This document shows, piece by piece, positions 59,671 through 64,000 of a DNA stretch of 64,000 nt (position 1 is the stretch's first letter; each line of letters starts with the position of its first letter). The DNA lies in the NCBI GenBank assembly GCA_963556495.2, contig OY747711.1:33932414-33996413 (forward strand), read 5' to 3'. Source of the DNA: Valencia hispanica (Eukaryota > Chordata > Actinopteri > Cyprinodontiformes > Valenciidae). The translations under genes were made by a program, and so were the position numbers. The notes under the pieces were generated by a model that was given only the letters and a program-made list of their open reading frames with translations, was not told the origin of the DNA and did no database searches.

Positions 59671-59835
59671 CCATAAGAAATTAGACTGTATCACGTTATA
59701 ACGTGATAGTTTATTGTAAAAATGTGAAACTATCAAACTATCATGTTATAACGTGATACTTTCACGTTGTTATCACGTTTTTACAATAAACTATCATGTT
59801 ATAACTTGATACGGTCTAATTTCTTTTTTATATGG
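59671..59835. mobile_element. Foldback MITE (ATAACGTGATA hairpin)
   Basis: The left arm ccataagaaattagactgta and tcacgttataacgtgatag are mirrored at the right. The reverse complement there reads agaaattagaccgtatcaag and ttataacatgatagtttatt. The arms are about 60 bp with a short core that itself repeats tatcatgttataacgtgata. There is no coding capacity. Confidence 0.8.
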
Positions 59836-60344
59836 CTGACAGCTCTACGCCGCTGTACATGTGAGTACAATTTCATGTTTTTTTTCTTCAAACGCCAAAA
59901 GATCGTGTAGGTCACCTTTACAAGCCAGAGTCATTATAGCAGCCTATTGGCTACTGTTTTACATAGTGGATAAGCCAATTCGATTCAGGTTATTGTGGTA
60001 GGTAGACTAATAGCCATAATCATCAATATTATAATATGAAGCTACCATAGAAGAATCTGTAAAGTTGAAAAATGGATTTGCCAGCAAACAAATGCTTGTT
60101 TGGCTCACATGGAGGGCGGAAGTGAGGTATGCCATAAAGCAGCACTCAAACTTTGTAGTTCTTTTTGTGCACAGGTTACTACCCACACCCCGAAGTTACG
60201 TAGTGCCAATAAAAGCGATACAGACCCCGTCAGGCTATGGCATGCGTGTCATTCAACCTATTGTAAGTCGATGTAACATCACAAGGGTCTTGGAAATATA
60301 TTATGAAAGTTGAAAAACTACATAGTGTTGCTTTAAAACACAAA

Positions 60345-60425
60345 CAACAACAAGATGGAAATAAACATTGGTTATTAATATCGGCCTAGTTTTACGAATG
60401 GAACCAATACCAATATGTTAAAGCT
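60345..60425. mobile_element. hAT-like fragment
   Basis: The stretch caacaagatggaaataaaca followed by ttggttattaatatcggcct parallels 23933-24010, so this is a second partial copy of the same hAT family. Confidence 0.4.
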
Positions 60426-60529
60426 ATTATATTGTGAATACCTAGTTTGCTTTGTAAAATTTCAGCATAGAGCCATCTTCACATATGGACTGCGTTCCTG
60501 AAATGCTTAAAAGATGTTCCAGGGGGGTG

Positions 60530-60800
60530 CCTTATGCAAGTGTGAGCTGCATGCGTTCTTGGACTTCTTCGGGGCATTTTCCACACAGCTGTGATAAAAT
60601 GTCTGCAAATTCAGCAGGTGAGACAATGTGCAAATATAACATGAAACCAGAGGATTTACTGTGAGTGAGTGAACAAACGTGTGTGCTGACCTGTATGCTG
60701 TGTTTCCCATGCTTCTTGACATTGCAGATTTGCTCAATAAATGTGGTATTAATAAGAAAAACAGCAGTGTCAGGTGCTTTACAGGCAATCAGGGATTTCC
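60530..60800 (-). other. Two splice-compatible coding-like segments, unknown gene
   Basis: Upstream segment (ending at 60691): APDTAVFLINTTFIEQICNV then KKHGKHSIQ, followed by a donor (CAG|gtcagc). Downstream segment (from about 60590): acceptor atcacag, then LCGKCPEEVQERMQLTLA and a stop. Both borders are phase 0 and the gap is about 100 bp, a typical fish intron. The joined frame would be a protein C-terminus. I recognise no family. It could be a gene nested in the bicc1 intron, an unknown repeat or chance. Confidence 0.3.
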
Positions 60801-61754
60801 ACAACCTGCTTCATTCATCATGTTCAGCAGGTCTTTTCAGCTGTCAAAGCTACCACGGATCCTACCCCAGGTGAGATGGTCCATTTCCAGAAAGAAAGAA
60901 AAAACAACATTTACCATAATTTACAGATGTGGCAAACATCTGACCCAATTGGATGCATGTTATCTGGAATGCTTTCAATGCTCATGAAAGAAAACAGAAA
61001 ATCGAACTGATTACGTTTGACCTGGCTGCATTTCCTCTGAAAGGGCTGTTCTGATTCATCCAGGCTACACATCTTCATTCGCTAAAGGAATGTTCCTACA
61101 AGTGTGTGACCTTGTAGCTGACAGGTAGTTGGCAGTAATGGGACTGAAAGCTAAATGAAAACAGATAATGCTGTATTCCTGTGAGCTGTTCTGGGATACT
61201 TTATTTATGTTGGCACATTAACAACAGATTCCAGTACCTGAGACACCTTTCAGCTGTTTCTACATGGCAACAGGGCTATCTATTCACCCATTCATGACTG
61301 ATGCAGCTAAAGGAGAACCAGCTGTCTGGTTTATATGATCTGTCATAACAGTGCTGCCAAAGAAGCTTTCTAAGTTTTCTTTGTTTTTCAAAGAAAGCTG
61401 GAAGATTGTAACCCTTTTTTGGGCCAAAAAACCCCCCATTAATAATATTTTGTCGATTAATCTTTATTGTTGATGACTATTAGTTGTTAACTCATGTCTG
61501 CTTTTTATCTTTTAATCTACATTCCTTGTTGAAACTCTTCTAAAAATAGGTTTGGGGCTTTTTTTGGTTGGAGCAACAGATCACATTCCTAACACATAAT
61601 AATTTACTGTCTGTTTTCTGTGTATTCCGCCTCTTTCCCTTTGACTGCTAGAGATACATTTATAGTAAAAGGATAGGTCATTCGGTACATACCATTCAGA
61701 ACATACCAGTGATTTAAAATCATTGAAATCCAACATCGAGTGTATAAAACACAC

Positions 61755-62340
61755 CACTTAGATTGAAAGTGAGGAAAGAAAGGAGTTTAAGTGACTTTGA
61801 AAGTAACTTGTTGGTGCCAAATGGGCTGGTCTGAGTATTGCAAAAACTGCTGATCTGCTTGCATTTTTACATACAACCACATCTTGGGTTTAATCCGGAA
61901 AAAGATAGAATAATCAGTGAGTGGGGAGTTGTGTGTATAAAAATGCCGTGTTGATATCAGAAGTCCGAGGATAATGAGCAGAGCTGTTTGAGGAGATAGA
62001 AACCCAACATTAGCTCAAATAACCAACTTTTGAAGCAGATGGGAAACAGAAGAAGACATTAGAAGGTGCCTCTCCTGTCAGCTATAAACAGAAAGCTAAG
62101 GCTAAAATTCAGACAGGCTCATCAAAGCTGGGCAAATAAAGATCATAAAAATATTACCTGGTTTGATAAGTCTGCATTTCTACTGCAACATTCAGATTTA
62201 AGGGTCAGTATAGAACATACAATCATGGATCCATCCTGACCTTGTGTCACCAGTTCACGCAGTTGGTGGTGAAATTGTTCAGCAGAGTTTAACTTACTGT
62301 ATCAACATTTTTGGGCATTTTATGAGATGGTGAGTGGAGT
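61755..62340 (+). pseudogene. Degenerate Tc1-like transposon (second copy)
   Basis: Blocks in order: ttaagtgactttgaaagtaa, gggctggtctgagtattgc, aaactgctgatctgcttgc, ctcctgtcagctataaacag, tgataagtctgcatttctac and tggatccatcctgaccttgt. This is the order of the Tc1-like element whose deleted copy is at 12241-12894. Stops and indels are abundant, and the right end is lost. Confidence 0.65.
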
Positions 62341-63059
62341 TCTAGTTAGTTTTAAGTAAAATGATGGTTGAAAGAATTACCGATATATGTAGCCAGTATA
62401 CCTACCAAAATGTTTTTCTCTTCATAGCAGGCCTGATCTACAATTAGTTTCACTAAATCATAAAAAAACTATTCCTGTTTTTTCTAAAGATATATCGAAC
62501 TGTACATGTAGCTGTAGTCTTCTGAAAACTCCCGTGATGGGCCCACTTTTCATATTCGAACAGTTTGTGGAAAACGTCGGCTAATTTGAGCATGTTTTCA
62601 TGACAAAGATCAATATTTTATCCCATTACAAATATTTTACAAAACGTTTTTGCAACTTTAAAACCTCTGACTTTGGTGGGAAATTATTTTTTAATTCAGT
62701 TATTTCTGTTAATAAATGTGAAGCACACCTACAGAGAAATTCTTAAAGAGGATGACATAAAGGCCCATTTTACACTTGCGCACTCTGGCTCTCTGTACTA
62801 AAAACCACAACAATTAATCTTAATTTATCTCCAAACTTCTTAGTTAAACTTAAGAAGTTGATGCTGAAACTAAAATGGTGAATAGTATCAGAAGGAATAC
62901 ACGAACTACAACTGTTTTTGATACATTCTTTAGCTTCTGTGCTGCTTTACGCTCAGGATCTTCAAATGAAATTTTTTTGGAAGTTATTATTGACCTCATT
63001 GCCACCTATTGGCACAACCAATTGGTCTAAAACAATATATTTCCATTAACGTAGGATTA

Positions 63060-64000
63060 AACACAGGCGTGGTGCCAGGCTTTCATTTTTGGATGGACCA
63101 CAGTAATTTTGGATGGGCCTAAATTAAAGAAGTTGATATCAATAAGGTATGTATCAATACAAGCAGATACAGAAACAATACCGATTTTTAACTTTTTGCC
63201 TTGTTGTTGTTCTCCAAAGCTACAGAAACTATTAAGCTTGATTAACAGCAGAACAGAGGCACACTGTACAGTTAACTCTGCGACAGTGTCATTCGGGACA
63301 GGTAAGAGGTGAAAAATAAAACAAAGAAATTGCCAGATCCTTTTTTTTTTACCTCTTCGGCATTTTTTTTTTACAGTTTTTTCATCTTTAAGTAAAAAGT
63401 GTAATTCCAACAACCCGATGAGACAGTGCCTGAATTTGTATTCTGGACAGTTTAAACATATTCCACAGGGAAACTGTAGGCTACACACGTCAAAAAGCTG
63501 CATGCAAAACTGAACTATTATGGAAAGTAAAACCACTAACAGGTAAAGACCATTCAAATTTACTCAAACCCCACACTAAAAAAAAACATTTCAAATAGGG
63601 AAAGATTTGACTCATTAATGGAAAGCCTTCAGATTGAAAAGAGAACACAACTGTAACCCGACATAACATTATTAACTATTTTGGCTTCATTGGGCCCAAC
63701 AACAGCACTCCAGATCACACAAACACAAGAATACAGTTGTCATCTGTTTCACAAAATAGGCAAAGTCGGCTTTCAAATACATCAATAATTTTATCAAAAT
63801 CAATACTTAATACAAAATTCCTCTCGAATGTTAACAGACAGAGTAAGTTCAGCGGTGAGGTGAACATAAAAAGGAAATTACAATAAAACACGATAGACTA
63901 TGAAATTATAAACTGTCAGTCCCTTAGGGTGGGTCCAAGTGCAAGTGGATGGTGCCCAGGCCAGGTCGGCCCACCCACAACGCCATGGCTGAATAAATAC
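63060..64000. repeat. Probable transposon-derived segment running off the window
   Basis: The left edge ggcgtggtgccaggctttca and the right part cttagggtgggtccaagtgc then caggtcggcccacccacaac recall a common fish repeat with gggtgggc-type ends. The 166-codon minus-strand frame at 63057-63557 has low-complexity content and no recognised domain. The end is cut by the window edge. Confidence 0.35.

Noticed and set aside
59320..59701. Tyr/Ile-rich proteins on both strands
   Set aside because: They are translations of a TA/TATATG microsatellite.
63057..63557. 166-codon minus-strand frame
   Set aside because: Its composition is low-complexity (KKKCRRGKKKR and similar), no domain is recognised, and the surrounding sequence looks repeat-derived.

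Overview
This is a window of vertebrate nuclear DNA, almost certainly from a ray-finned (teleost) fish. Coding sequence comes in short exons with GT/AG borders. The introns are AT-rich and carry typical fish repeats: Tc1-like relics, hAT elements with 8-bp target duplications, tRNA-derived SINEs, LINE tails ending in GGAT repeats, and (TA)n arrays. I see no bacterial, viral or organellar gene organisation.

One gene is clearly supported. It lies on the minus strand and is the teleost orthologue (or one of two paralogues) of BICC1, Bicaudal-C homologue 1, a cytoplasmic RNA-binding protein with KH domains and a C-terminal SAM domain. I placed 18 consecutive internal exons from 46057 (most upstream) down to 1711. 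Joined, they give 2,477 bases: one split codon plus 825 uninterrupted codons, with every splice phase compatible. They cover the end of the first KH unit, KH2 (GKGG), a KH-like segment, KH3 (GRNG), a second KH-like segment, the long Ser/Pro-rich linker, a very conserved pre-SAM block and the first half of the SAM domain. The 5' end (start codon and N-terminus) is not in the window and should lie beyond 64000. The 3' end (second half of SAM, C-terminus, 3' UTR) should lie before position 1. Residue numbers below count from the first complete codon in the window. Exons are W1 to W18 in order of transcription.

Layout, left to right: 1-1389, right-hand part of a hAT-like transposon; 1.7-6.7 kb, ten closely packed exons (linker and SAM start); 9.6-26 kb, eight exons for the KH region, separated by introns holding a deleted Tc1-like element, an intact-ended hAT MITE, SINEs and LINE tails; 26-46 kb, two long introns with a LINE fragment, a degenerate THAP-like ORF behind a promoter-like stretch, Tc1 relics and MITEs, with exons W2 and W1; 46-64 kb, the 3' portion of a very long upstream intron, rich in hAT elements, foldback MITEs, LINE ends and TA-rich arrays, with two unexplained coding-like patches.

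I find no new multi-gene system. The best leads for a second look are the THAP-like ORF with its YY1-like promoter (30.7-31.1 kb), a splice-compatible two-exon ORF on the minus strand at 60.5-60.8 kb, a possible terminal exon on the plus strand at 52.24 kb, the loss of the GXXG loop in the first KH unit, and the very long polypyrimidine tract in front of exon W9.
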